In this document: positions 8,470 to 16,465 of the stretch, piece after piece
Numbering within the stretch: the stretch's first letter is position 1
How the letters are laid out: each line of letters starts with the position of its first letter
NCBI GenBank assembly: GCA_026706485.1
Contig: JAPOYR010000011.1
Location: 248,001-312,000, forward strand
Source: Chloroflexota bacterium
Lineage (GTDB): Bacteria; Chloroflexota; UBA11872
Direction: 5' to 3'
Length of the DNA: 64,000 nt
Translations under genes and position numbers: made by a program
Notes under the pieces: generated by a model
What the model was told of the DNA's origin: nothing
Database searches by the model: none
What the model saw: the letters and a program-made list of their open reading frames with translations, nothing else

Positions 8470-10440
8470 CTACCCCGCGGTCGCCGGGAGCGGCTTCGGC
8501 ATGTTTCGCAGCGCCGTGTAGGCCGGGCGCGGACTCAAGTCGCCGCGCACGATCCCGAACGCCCACTTCTCGTCATGCGACCCCACGACCTGCTGAAAAT
8601 TGAAATTCCAGACGATCATGTGCGTCACGTAGGGCGCTTCCGCCCGCACCTTCGCGAACGACCGGACGAGGTAGTTCGCCTGGTCCTGCTCGCTGTTGCA
8701 CCGGGCGTACTCGTAGCCCGGCGCCGGGTTCGGCGTCGTGGCCCAGCCGAACTCGGTGATCCACAGCGTCTTGTGCCGGAAGGCCGGGCCCGCCGCGATC
8801 ATGTCGGCGTACAGTTGCTCGTAGCGGCTGAAGAAGAAGCTGTCGTGGGTCGACCAGCCGCTGTTGCACTTGGCGCGGCTCGCCGACGGGTTATTGATGG
8901 TGTCGTCAGGCGCGTTCGGCCCGCCGTTGGGATGGATACCCAGGAACTCGAAGTAGTTGGCGATCTCACCGCCGTTGGCGGCCCACAGGCGCCGCAGGTA
9001 GTCCCGGTCGTCGATGGCGGTCGACGTGTTACCCGCCGGCGTCATGGCGCCCAGACCCACCATGGCGTTGGGATCGCCGCGCTTGGTGCCGATGTAGCCA
9101 TGCTTGACCAGCTCGAGAAACTCGATATGGGCGGTGTTATTCGGATCGCCCGGACGCAATGACGGCCACTCGCGCTGCAGATTGGATTCGTTCCACAGCT
9201 CGTAGGCCTGGACTCGACCCCGGTAGCGCGAGGCCAGCTCTTGCATGAAGCGGCCGAAGGTTGCCGGGTCGACGGGCGGGCCGTGACCAGGCGGCGATCC
9301 CGCGGCCTTGAGGCACGGCGGCGCCTTGACCACGCTGAGCAGAATCTGCAGGCCGTTGGCCCGCATGGTGTTGACCAGGCGGTCCACCGTCGCCCAGGAC
9401 CATTGGTTGGACGGCAGCGCCTGACAGCCCGGTCCGAACACTTCCACCTCTTCCCATGGCACCTGCTGCTTCACCCACCCGAAACCGGCGCCGAGCACGA
9501 GGTCGGCCAGCCGCTGGTCGTCCGGTCGGCGGAACTCGCCCTGCATGCCATAGCCCTGCAGACCCTGCGGCAGCACACGGGGCGCCGGGACCGATCCAGA
9601 CACAGGCGGCGGCGTGGATGTCGGAGTCGCGGTGGGCGTTGGCGTCGATTCCGGTGTCGCCGCGGGCACCGGCGCCTCACCCATCGCTTGGGCGGCCGTC
9701 AGCGGGAGCTTGGCGCTCTGCGGAATGATGACGCCGTTGAGCTTCTTGATCTGGTCCGGCACGTTGAGCAGGTGTGGAACGCCCACCCTGGTCCCAGGCG
9801 CCGGCACGTTGAAGATTCGCCACACCGCCCGCTGCGCCCGCAGGACTTGCGCGCCCTGCGGATTGCCATTGATTTCCTGTTCCTCATAGGCGATCGGCAA
9901 GCCGTAGAGATCGATCCAATTCGACTTTTCGAGGAACTTGGCCTTGAGGACCGGGTTGGCGTCCAAGAGCCGCAAGTGGTTGCTGATGATCTGCGAGAAG
10001 CTCGCCCCTGAATCCTCTGGCAGCACGCGGTGCGCCGGCACGCCGCGCAGGTTCACCCCGAACCGGTTCGCCAACACGTCCATGGAGTTCAAATACGCGA
10101 ACTGGCTACAGCCGCCTCGGTCCGCGCGATCCGGCCGGTATTGCAGCATCACCTTCTGCAGGGCCAGGACCTGAAACCCGTTGAATTCGAACTGCTGGGC
10201 GATCGGGTAGCCGACGTCCTGGAGGACAAGCGTGCGCACGCACGAGTACCAGTTGATCCCGTCGGCGTCGACGACTGGAAAGCCGTCGTTCGGGTCCGAG
10301 GTGTCGCCGCCGGTGATGGTGTACAGGCAACCGCCCTCGATGGGGGTGCCCTGGTGGGGATCGCAGCCAACGGCCTGCACGGAGGTGACCGCTCCGGCGA
10401 CCAACAGGCTGACAATGGCGACGACAAACCACTTGCGCAT
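8470..10440 (-). CDS. secreted glycoside-hydrolase-like protein, tandem copy A
   Basis: A 656-residue exported protein: signal peptide MRKWFVVAIVSLLVAGAVTSVQA, then a roughly 230-residue N-terminal domain of unknown function with conserved cysteines, a Pro/Thr linker (TPTPTATPTSTPPP, about 265-285), then a TIM-barrel-like domain. The barrel carries YELWNESNLQREW (WNE, likely acid/base Glu) and LWITEFGWAT (likely nucleophile Glu), as in clan GH-A hydrolases of the GH5/GH39 type. Substrate is unknown. AGGAG sits 8-9 bases before the ATG. It is a close paralogue of the gene at 10735-12636, which lacks the linker. Both are on the minus strand with similar leaders, so a recent tandem duplication is likely. 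Confidence 0.82.
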   Translation of the reverse strand: MRKWFVVAIVSLLVAGAVTSVQAVGCDPHQGTPIEGGCLYTITGGDTSDPNDGFPVVDADGINWYSCVRTLVLQDVGYPIAQQFEFNGFQVLALQKVMLQYRPDRADRGGCSQFAYLNSMDVLANRFGVNLRGVPAHRVLPEDSGASFSQIISNHLRLLDANPVLKAKFLEKSNWIDLYGLPIAYEEQEINGNPQGAQVLRAQRAVWRIFNVPAPGTRVGVPHLLNVPDQIKKLNGVIIPQSAKLPLTAAQAMGEAPVPAATPESTPTPTATPTSTPPPVSGSVPAPRVLPQGLQGYGMQGEFRRPDDQRLADLVLGAGFGWVKQQVPWEEVEVFGPGCQALPSNQWSWATVDRLVNTMRANGLQILLSVVKAPPCLKAAGSPPGHGPPVDPATFGRFMQELASRYRGRVQAYELWNESNLQREWPSLRPGDPNNTAHIEFLELVKHGYIGTKRGDPNAMVGLGAMTPAGNTSTAIDDRDYLRRLWAANGGEIANYFEFLGIHPNGGPNAPDDTINNPSASRAKCNSGWSTHDSFFFSRYEQLYADMIAAGPAFRHKTLWITEFGWATTPNPAPGYEYARCNSEQDQANYLVRSFAKVRAEAPYVTHMIVWNFNFQQVVGSHDEKWAFGIVRGDLSPRPAYTALRNMPKPLPATAG

Positions 10441-10540
10441 GCGCGAAACTCCTCGGAGGCGGGCGCCACGACGGCGCCCGCTGGGTTTCTGCCTCCCAGA
10501 GCCCGCGCGTGGTTTGCCAGCAAACCGTAGCGGTCGAATT
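10441..10540 (-). promoter_or_regulatory. 5' leader of copy A, duplicated upstream of copy B
   Basis: The roughly 100 bases upstream of the start closely match the equivalent stretch before copy B (12637-12740). Reading toward the gene it holds a GGGCGCC-GTCGT-GGCGCCC hairpin inside an outer GGGAGGC/GCCTCC pairing, followed by the AGGAG ribosome-binding site. Conservation outside the coding region suggests a cis-regulatory RNA or operator. I do not recognise it as a known riboswitch class. Confidence 0.45.
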
Positions 10541-10734
10541 TAGGCGCGACGGCCAGGACCGTCAAACCCGTGGAGGGCGTGACGACGGCATCCTCGCGGC
10601 AGGCTGGAGCGTCCGTGAGACAGGCGCTGGGGGCGCAGGCCGAGCCTATGGGTCAGCCGGCGCCCGCGGCAGACCGGCGGGGCGTGCCGCCCCGCCGGTC
10701 CGGCCGTCGAACGCGGCCTAAAGTCGCGCCTCGC

Positions 10735-12636
10735 CTAGCCCGCCGGCGCCGGTGTGCTTGGTGACGGGGAGGGTTTCGGCATGTTCCGCAGCGCCGTGTA
10801 GGCCGGGCGCGGATTCAGATTGCTGTCCACGATTCCAAAGGCCCACTTCTCGTCGCTCGAGTCCACGACCTGCTGGAAGTTCAAGTTCCAGACGAACATG
10901 TGCGTCACATAGGGCGCTTCCGCCCGCACCTTGGCGTAGGCGCGGACAAGGTAGTTCGCCTGATCCTGCTCAGTGTTGCAGTTCGCGTACTCGTAGCCCG
11001 GCGCCGGGTTCGGAGACGTGGCCCAGCCAAACTCGGTGAGCCAGAGCGTCTTATGCCGAAACGCCGGACCCGCCGCGATCATGTCGGCGTACAGCTGCTC
11101 GTAGCGGGTGAAGAAGAAGCTGTCGTGGGTCGACCAGCCGCCGTTGCACTTGGCGCGGCTCGCCGCCGGGTTATTGATCGTGTCGTCCGGCGCGTTCGGC
11201 CCGCCGTTGGGATGCACGCCGAGGAACTCGAAGTAGTTGGCGACCTCACCGCCGTTCGCGGCCCACAGGCGCCGCAGGTAGTCGCGGTCGTCGATGGCGG
11301 TCGGCGTGTTGCCCGCCGGCGTCATCGCGCCTAGACCCACGAGGGCATCCGGATCGCCGCGCTTGGCGCCGATGTAGCCGTGCTTCACCAACTCGAGGAA
11401 TTCGAGATGGGCGGTGTTGTTGGGGTCTGCGGGTCGCAGCGAGGGCCATTCACGCTGCAAGTTGGCTTCGTTCCACAGCTCGTAGGCCTGCACCCGTCCC
11501 TTGTAGCGGGAGGCCAGCTCACGCATGAAGCGGCCGAAGGTTGCCGGGTCAATGGGCGGCCCGTGACCGGGCGGTGACCCCGCCGGCTTGAGGCACGCGG
11601 GCGCCTTCACCACGCTGAGCAGGATGTTGAGGCCGTTGCCCCGCATCGTGTTGACGAACCGGTCCAAGTCATCCCAGAACCATTGACTGGGGGGGCGCTC
11701 GCGACAGTCCGGCAGGTAGACGTCAATTTCCTCCCACGGCACCTGCTGCTTCACCCAGCCGAAGCCGGCGCCGGTGACCAGATTGGCCAACTGCTGGTCG
11801 TCGGATCGGCGGAACTCGCCCTGCATGCCGTAGCCGCGGAGTCCCTGCGGCAGCACCATGGGGTCCGGGACCTGGCCCGAGGCCTGGGCGAACGACACCG
11901 GGCGCTTGGCGTCCTGGGGAATGATGATGCCGTTGAGCTTCTTGATCTGGTCCGGCACGTTGAGCAGGTGTGGGACGCCCACCCTGGTCCCGGGCGCCTG
12001 CACGTTGAAGATTCGCCAGACCGCCCGCTGCGCCCGCAGGACTTGCGCGCCCTGCGGGTTGCCGTTGATCTCCTGCTCCTCGTAGGCAATCGGCAAGCCA
12101 TAGAGATCGATCCAATTCGACTTTTCGAGGAATTTGGCCTTGAGGACCGGGTTGGCGTCCAACAGCCGCAGGTGGTTATCGATGATCTGCGAGAAGCTCG
12201 CCCCTTCATCCTCCGGCAGCACCCGATGCGCCGGCACGCCGGGCAGGTTCACCCCGAACCGGTTCGCCAACAGGTCCATGGAGTTGAGGTATGCGAACTG
12301 GCTACAGCCACCCCGGTTGGCGTAATCCGGCCGGAACTGCAGCATCACTTTTTGCAGGGGAAAGACTTGAAACCCGCTGAACTCGAATTGCTGGCCGATC
12401 GGGTAGCCGACGTCCTGAAGGTCAAGCGTGCGCACGCACGAGTACCAGTCGATCCCGCCGGTGTCGACGACTGGAAAGCCGTCGCTGGGGTCCGGCGTGT
12501 CGCCGCCGGTGATGGTGTAGAGGCAGCCGCCCTCGATCGGGGTGCCTTGGTGGGAATCGCAGCCGATGGCCTGGACGGAGGTGACCGCTCCAGCGACCAA
12601 CAGGCTGACGATGGCTATGACGAACCACTTACGCAT
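10735..12636 (-). CDS. secreted glycoside-hydrolase-like protein, tandem copy B
   Basis: A 633-residue paralogue of the neighbour at 8470-10440, with the same signal peptide (MRKWFVIAIVSLLVAGAVTSVQA), the same cysteine-containing N-terminal domain and the same GH-A-like C-terminal barrel. Putative catalytic residues are retained: YELWNEANLQREW and LWLTEFGWAT. The Pro/Thr linker of copy A is absent; PQDAKRPVSFAQASGQVPDP joins the domains directly. The C-terminus ends in a short Pro/Ser tail (PSPSPSTPAPAG) absent from copy A. Most differences are conservative substitutions, suggesting both copies are functional. Substrate and family assignment need a profile search. Confidence 0.82.
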   Translation of the reverse strand: MRKWFVIAIVSLLVAGAVTSVQAIGCDSHQGTPIEGGCLYTITGGDTPDPSDGFPVVDTGGIDWYSCVRTLDLQDVGYPIGQQFEFSGFQVFPLQKVMLQFRPDYANRGGCSQFAYLNSMDLLANRFGVNLPGVPAHRVLPEDEGASFSQIIDNHLRLLDANPVLKAKFLEKSNWIDLYGLPIAYEEQEINGNPQGAQVLRAQRAVWRIFNVQAPGTRVGVPHLLNVPDQIKKLNGIIIPQDAKRPVSFAQASGQVPDPMVLPQGLRGYGMQGEFRRSDDQQLANLVTGAGFGWVKQQVPWEEIDVYLPDCRERPPSQWFWDDLDRFVNTMRGNGLNILLSVVKAPACLKPAGSPPGHGPPIDPATFGRFMRELASRYKGRVQAYELWNEANLQREWPSLRPADPNNTAHLEFLELVKHGYIGAKRGDPDALVGLGAMTPAGNTPTAIDDRDYLRRLWAANGGEVANYFEFLGVHPNGGPNAPDDTINNPAASRAKCNGGWSTHDSFFFTRYEQLYADMIAAGPAFRHKTLWLTEFGWATSPNPAPGYEYANCNTEQDQANYLVRAYAKVRAEAPYVTHMFVWNLNFQQVVDSSDEKWAFGIVDSNLNPRPAYTALRNMPKPSPSPSTPAPAG

Positions 12637-12740
12637 GCGCGGAACTCCTTGGAGGCAGACGCTACGACGGCGCCCGCTGGGTTTCTGCCTCCCAGAGCCC
12701 GAACGTGGTTCGCCGCCAAACCGTAACGCTTGAATTTAGG
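12637..12740 (-). promoter_or_regulatory. 5' leader of copy B, paralogous to the copy A leader
   Basis: Shares long identical blocks with 10441-10540, such as CGGCGCCCGCTGGGTTTCTG and CAAACCGTA on the plus strand. The central hairpin is less perfect here: GGGCGCC-GTCGTA-GCGTCTG keeps only part of the pairing, while the outer GGGAGGCAGA/TCTGCCTCC pairing is strong. The RBS is AAGGAG. See the copy A leader for interpretation. Confidence 0.45.
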
Positions 12741-12865
12741 CCCGACGGCATTGCCCGTCAACTCTTGGAGTGGCTCGTCGATCCCCGGCCGCCGACGCGG
12801 CCCGGCGCGGACGCATCGGCGCAGTGGCTAGACTGACGCCACGCCGGTTACCGGAAGGGGCGCCT

Positions 12866-13735
12866 GTGCGAGATCTGCGGGTGGCGCTGGCGCAAATCCG
12901 CCCCCGCCTGGGCGACGTGGCGCACAATCTGGCCACCCATCTCGACTACGCCGATCGCGCCGTGCAGGCCGGCTGCCACATCGTCGTATTCCCGGAGCAG
13001 TCCCTGACGGGATACTTCCTCAGCGACCTGGTTGCCGAGGTCGCCGTCCCCCGTGACGACGCCAGTCTCGCGCCGCTCCTGGATGCCAGCCGCGACATCG
13101 ACATCGTCTTTGGATTCGTTGAGCGCACGGCCGACCACCGCTTCGTCCCGGCGGCGGCGTTCGCCTCAGGCGGCCGACTATTGCACGTCCACCAGAAGGT
13201 CTATTTGGTGACCTATGGCCTGTTCGACGAGGCGCGCGACTTGGCGCCCGGCCGGCACGTGCGGGCCTTCGACACAGCGCATGGGCGGCAGGCCATGCTG
13301 ATCTGTGAGGATCTATGGCATCCGACCAGCGCGGCGCTGGCGGCGGCCGACGGCGCGGACGTGATCTTCGGCCTATCCAGCAGTCCCGGCCGTGGCGTGG
13401 GTGGCGGCGCGAGCGAGCTGGGAAGCGCCGAAACCTGGCACGCGCTGAATCGCCTCTACGCCCAGATGCTCGTCTGCTACATGGTGCACGTGAACCGCGT
13501 GGGGTTCGAGGATGGGGTGAACTTTTGGGGCGGATCGGAAGTCGTGGCGCCGGACGGCGCCTGCCTGGCGCGAGCCCCCGATTTCGAGGAGGCGTTGGTC
13601 GTGGCCGATCTTCCCGATAGCCGGCTGCGGCGTCAGCGCACTCGCCTGCCGCTGCGCCGGGACGAGAACCTCGAGCTGGTGAGCCGCGAGTTTGCGCGCA
13701 TCGCCGCGGAGCGCCGCGATGGCATCAATAGCTGA
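12866..13735 (+). CDS. nitrilase-superfamily amidohydrolase, probable glutaminase partner of NadE
   Basis: Carbon-nitrogen hydrolase of 289 residues from GTG 12866, which has GGAAGGGG just upstream. The Glu-Lys-Cys triad is visible: FPEQSLTGY, HVHQKVYLVTYGLF and LICEDLWHP. Larger NAD synthetases carry exactly this type of domain fused N-terminally to NadE, where it releases ammonia from glutamine. Here the domain is a separate gene whose 3' end overlaps nadE by 17 bases, so a split glutamine-dependent NAD synthetase is the best reading. An independent amidase role (for example N-carbamoylputrescine type) is possible but less likely given the coupling. Confidence 0.87.
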   Translation: MRDLRVALAQIRPRLGDVAHNLATHLDYADRAVQAGCHIVVFPEQSLTGYFLSDLVAEVAVPRDDASLAPLLDASRDIDIVFGFVERTADHRFVPAAAFASGGRLLHVHQKVYLVTYGLFDEARDLAPGRHVRAFDTAHGRQAMLICEDLWHPTSAALAAADGADVIFGLSSSPGRGVGGGASELGSAETWHALNRLYAQMLVCYMVHVNRVGFEDGVNFWGGSEVVAPDGACLARAPDFEEALVVADLPDSRLRRQRTRLPLRRDENLELVSREFARIAAERRDGINS

Positions 13736-14582
13736 AACGTCCCTCCAACGTCGGGCGCGTGACGGATTGCGGTTGGATACCGCGCTCGCCGAGCAGGTGC
13801 TGGTGCGTTTCATCGCCGACGCGATTTCGAAGTTCGGCTTCACGCGAGCCGTGGTGAACACCTCAGGCGGCATCGACTCGGCCCTGACCTGCGCCCTCGC
13901 GGCCCGCGCGCTGGGACCGGACAACGTGCTGGCGCTCATGCTGCCCTACCGCACCAGCAATCCTGCGAGCCGGCGAGACGCCGAAACGCTGGCGCAGGCG
14001 CTCGGAGTCGAAACCCAGGTCATCGACGTCAGCCACGCGGTCGACGGCTACCTGGACGAGCTCGACGACGACACCACGCCGGTGCGGCGGGGAAACGTGA
14101 TGTCTCGGACGCGCATGATCGCCGCCTACGATCAGTCCCTGGCGTTCGACGCGCTGGTGGTGGGCACCAGCAACAAGACGGAACTGCTGCTGGGCTACGG
14201 CACGCTGCACGGGGACATGGCCAGCGCCGTCAATCCCATCGGCGACCTCTACAAGACCCAGGTGCGCCAGCTGGCGGCGGCGCTGGAGCTTCCGGCGTCG
14301 ATCCTGGAAAAGCCGCCGTCCGCGGACCTCTGGCAGGGCCAGTCCGACGAGGACGAGCTGGGGTTCACCTACGAATTGGCCGATGAGGTGCTCTATCTGC
14401 TCGTCGACGAGTGGCACACGGTGGACGAGATCGCCGCGGGCGGCTACGACGCCGCGTTGGCGGGGGAAATCCGCCGACGCGTGCAGCAAACCCAGTTCAA
14501 GCGACGCCCGCCCGTGATCGCCAAGCTCTCCGACCGGACGATCGATCGAGATTTCCGCTATCCGCGCGACTGGGGACGCTAG
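13719..14582 (+). CDS. nadE: NAD synthetase (ammonia-type NadE domain)
   Basis: Adenylates nicotinic acid adenine dinucleotide and amidates it to NAD+; 287 residues. The PP-loop VNTSGGIDSALTCALAARAL is near residue 45. VVGTSNKTELLLGYGT, GDLYKTQVRQLA and the late KPPSADLWQGQSDEDELG are hallmark NadE segments. The ATG at 13719 is inside the end of the nitrilase gene with GGAG upstream; an in-frame start nine codons earlier is less likely. There is no fused glutaminase domain, so ammonia would come from the preceding nitrilase-type protein. Confidence 0.95.
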   Translation: MASIAETSLQRRARDGLRLDTALAEQVLVRFIADAISKFGFTRAVVNTSGGIDSALTCALAARALGPDNVLALMLPYRTSNPASRRDAETLAQALGVETQVIDVSHAVDGYLDELDDDTTPVRRGNVMSRTRMIAAYDQSLAFDALVVGTSNKTELLLGYGTLHGDMASAVNPIGDLYKTQVRQLAAALELPASILEKPPSADLWQGQSDEDELGFTYELADEVLYLLVDEWHTVDEIAAGGYDAALAGEIRRRVQQTQFKRRPPVIAKLSDRTIDRDFRYPRDWGR

Positions 14583-14620
14583 GGAGGGTCTGAGCAAGGC
14601 AGTTGGCTTTACACCAATAC

Positions 14621-14655
14621 GTTCGCCCTGAGCTTGTCGAAGGGGTTGTCGAACG
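14621..14655. repeat. dispersed palindromic repeat, GAGCTTGTCGAAGG type
   Basis: The intergenic segment contains GTTCGCCCTGAGCTTGTCGA followed by AGGGG and GTTGTCGAACGG. GTTCG and CGAAC arms can pair. Closely related copies occur at 21645-21698 and, inside a gene, at 27024-27046. The rest of the nadE-argS gap (14583-14738) shows nothing else recognisable. Confidence 0.7.
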
Positions 14656-14738
14656 GATCGGCGAGCCACGCCCGCGGCCCGTTCGTATACTCGCGGAGCA
14701 CCGCGCCGGGCGACTGCCCCACATCGCGCGATTCTCCT

Positions 14739-16400
14739 GTGTCTGAATTCGACCTGCGTGAGCGCTTGGCGGCGCTCCTGCAACGCGCCCTCGACGCCGC
14801 GCTGACGGACGGCGCGCTGCCGCCGATGCCGACCCCCCAGATTGGGCTGGACCGTCGGGGAGACGAACTGGCCGACTACGCCAGCGCGGACGCGTTGCGC
14901 CTCGCGCGCGGAGCCAAGATGCCGCCGCGCGCCATCGCCGAGGCCATTGCCGCGCACGTCGCAGCCGATGCCGCCATTGCCGAGGTCACCGTCGCGGGGC
15001 CCGGATTCGTCAACATCCGCCTCGATGACGCGTGGGCACTGGACCAGATCGAGGCGATCGTGAACGCCGGACCGGCCTTCGGACCGGCGCCGGTCGCCGA
15101 GCCCCAGCGCATTCAAGTCGAGTATCTGAGCGCCAATCCCACCGGCCCGCTCACGGTGGGCGCCGGGCGCATCGGCGTGGTGGGCGACGCCATTGCCCGC
15201 ATGCTGGCAGCGCGCGGGCATGACGTGACGCGCGAATATTATGTCAATGACGCCGGGCGTCAGATCGAGCTTCTTGGCCAAACCGTCCACCATCACTACG
15301 CCGCGGCCCTCGGCGCGACCCGGCCCTTCCCCGAGGACGGCTATCGGGGCGCCTACGTCGCGGAGTGGGGCCAGTCCATTGCCGCCGAGGACGGCGACCG
15401 CTGGCTCGACCTGCAACGGCGTGAGGACATTGAGGCGTTCGAGCAGCGATCCGTCGCCATCGCGCTCACCTCGATCCAGCACGACCTTGCCGACCTCGAG
15501 ATCGATTTCGACGAGTGGTATTCCGAGCGTGAGATGCGCGCCCGGGGCGAGGTCGAGGCCGCGCTGAAGACCCTGACTGACGCCGGACACGTGACGCACC
15601 GCGAGGGCGCCACCTGGTTCGTCGGCGGGGAGGGCACGGAGGACCGCGAAAACGTGCTGGTGCGGTCGCGCGGCGACCCCACCTACTTCGCCACCGACAT
15701 CGCCTATCACCACGACAAGTTCCGCGCGCGGCGATTCGACCTCGTGATCAACATCTGGGGCGCCGACCACCAGGGTCACGTCCCGCGCATGAAAGCCGCC
15801 ATGGAGGCGCTGGGCATCGATCCCGCGCGGCTCGAAATCCTGGTGGCGCAGATGGTCGGGGTGCGCAGCGGCGACGGCCTGGCGCGCGCCGGCAAGCGCA
15901 GCGGGCGCTTTGTCACGCTGCGCGAGGTGCTCGACGAGGTCGGCCCCGCCGCCACGCGGTTTTTCTTCCTCTCAAAGGCGATCGACAGCCAGATGGAGTT
16001 CGACCTGGAGCTGGCCAAGCGCGAGGACCCCGAGAATCCGATCTACTACATCCAGATGGCGCACGCGCGCTGCGCGGGCATCCAGCGGTCGGCGGCCGAG
16101 AGTCCCTCCGGCGCGACGCCCGACCTCTCACGCTTGGGCGCGCCTGAAGCGGCCCTGGTCCGCCACCTGCTGGCCTATCCCGAGGTGACGGTGGACGCGT
16201 CGGACTCGCGCGAGCCGCACCGCATCGCGCACTACCTGCTGGAACTCGCCCGCGCGTTTCACTCGTACTACAACGATCACCGCGTGGTGAGCGACGACGC
16301 CGTGCTGACGGCCGCCCGGCTGCGCCTGGTCGCCGCCGTGCGGCAAGTCGTGGCGAACGGCTTGGAACTGCTGGGCATCGACGCGCCGGAGCGAATGTAG
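14739..16400 (+). CDS. argS: arginyl-tRNA synthetase with altered HIGH and KMSK motifs
   Basis: Class Ia synthetase of 553 residues from GTG 14739 (VSEFDLRERL). It has the ArgRS N-terminal additional domain, the SANPTGPL catalytic start, REYYVNDAGRQIELLG, YFATDIAYHHDK, the NIWGADHQGHVPRMKAA segment, the ARFFFLSK-like TRFFFLSKAIDSQMEFDLELAK, and a C-terminal DALR anticodon domain with ARAFHSYYNDHRV. At the signature SANPTGPLHVGH the sequence is SANPTGPLTVGA (residues 139-142 TVGA), so both HIGH histidines are gone. The KMSK loop reads RAGKR at 383-387, keeping only the lysine. Otherwise complete and intact. It ends 65 bases from the convergent gene. Confidence 0.94.
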   Translation: MSEFDLRERLAALLQRALDAALTDGALPPMPTPQIGLDRRGDELADYASADALRLARGAKMPPRAIAEAIAAHVAADAAIAEVTVAGPGFVNIRLDDAWALDQIEAIVNAGPAFGPAPVAEPQRIQVEYLSANPTGPLTVGAGRIGVVGDAIARMLAARGHDVTREYYVNDAGRQIELLGQTVHHHYAAALGATRPFPEDGYRGAYVAEWGQSIAAEDGDRWLDLQRREDIEAFEQRSVAIALTSIQHDLADLEIDFDEWYSEREMRARGEVEAALKTLTDAGHVTHREGATWFVGGEGTEDRENVLVRSRGDPTYFATDIAYHHDKFRARRFDLVINIWGADHQGHVPRMKAAMEALGIDPARLEILVAQMVGVRSGDGLARAGKRSGRFVTLREVLDEVGPAATRFFFLSKAIDSQMEFDLELAKREDPENPIYYIQMAHARCAGIQRSAAESPSGATPDLSRLGAPEAALVRHLLAYPEVTVDASDSREPHRIAHYLLELARAFHSYYNDHRVVSDDAVLTAARLRLVAAVRQVVANGLELLGIDAPERM

Positions 16401-16420
16401 GGGCGGTTCGCGAACCGCCC
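16401..16420. terminator. perfect 20-bp palindrome between convergent genes
   Basis: GGGCGGTTCG followed by its exact complement CGAACCGCCC, immediately after the argS stop and 45 bases from the end of the convergent gene at 16466. It has no loop bases in perfect register and no strong U-tract, so it may be a bidirectional terminator or a repeat unit. A GGTTCGCGAACC core is common in dispersed repeats. Confidence 0.5.
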
Positions 16421-16465
16421 GTTCAGACCTTTTCGGAGTCAACGAGCCGACGCGGGTCTTGCGGG

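Noticed and set aside
10441-12740. Cyclic-di-GMP or cyclic-di-AMP riboswitch in the duplicated leaders
   Set aside because: Only isolated short matches; the order of conserved elements does not fit either class.
13863-15779. 638-codon minus-strand open frame opposite nadE and argS
   Set aside because: Runs antisense through two unmistakable enzymes and has no family motifs.
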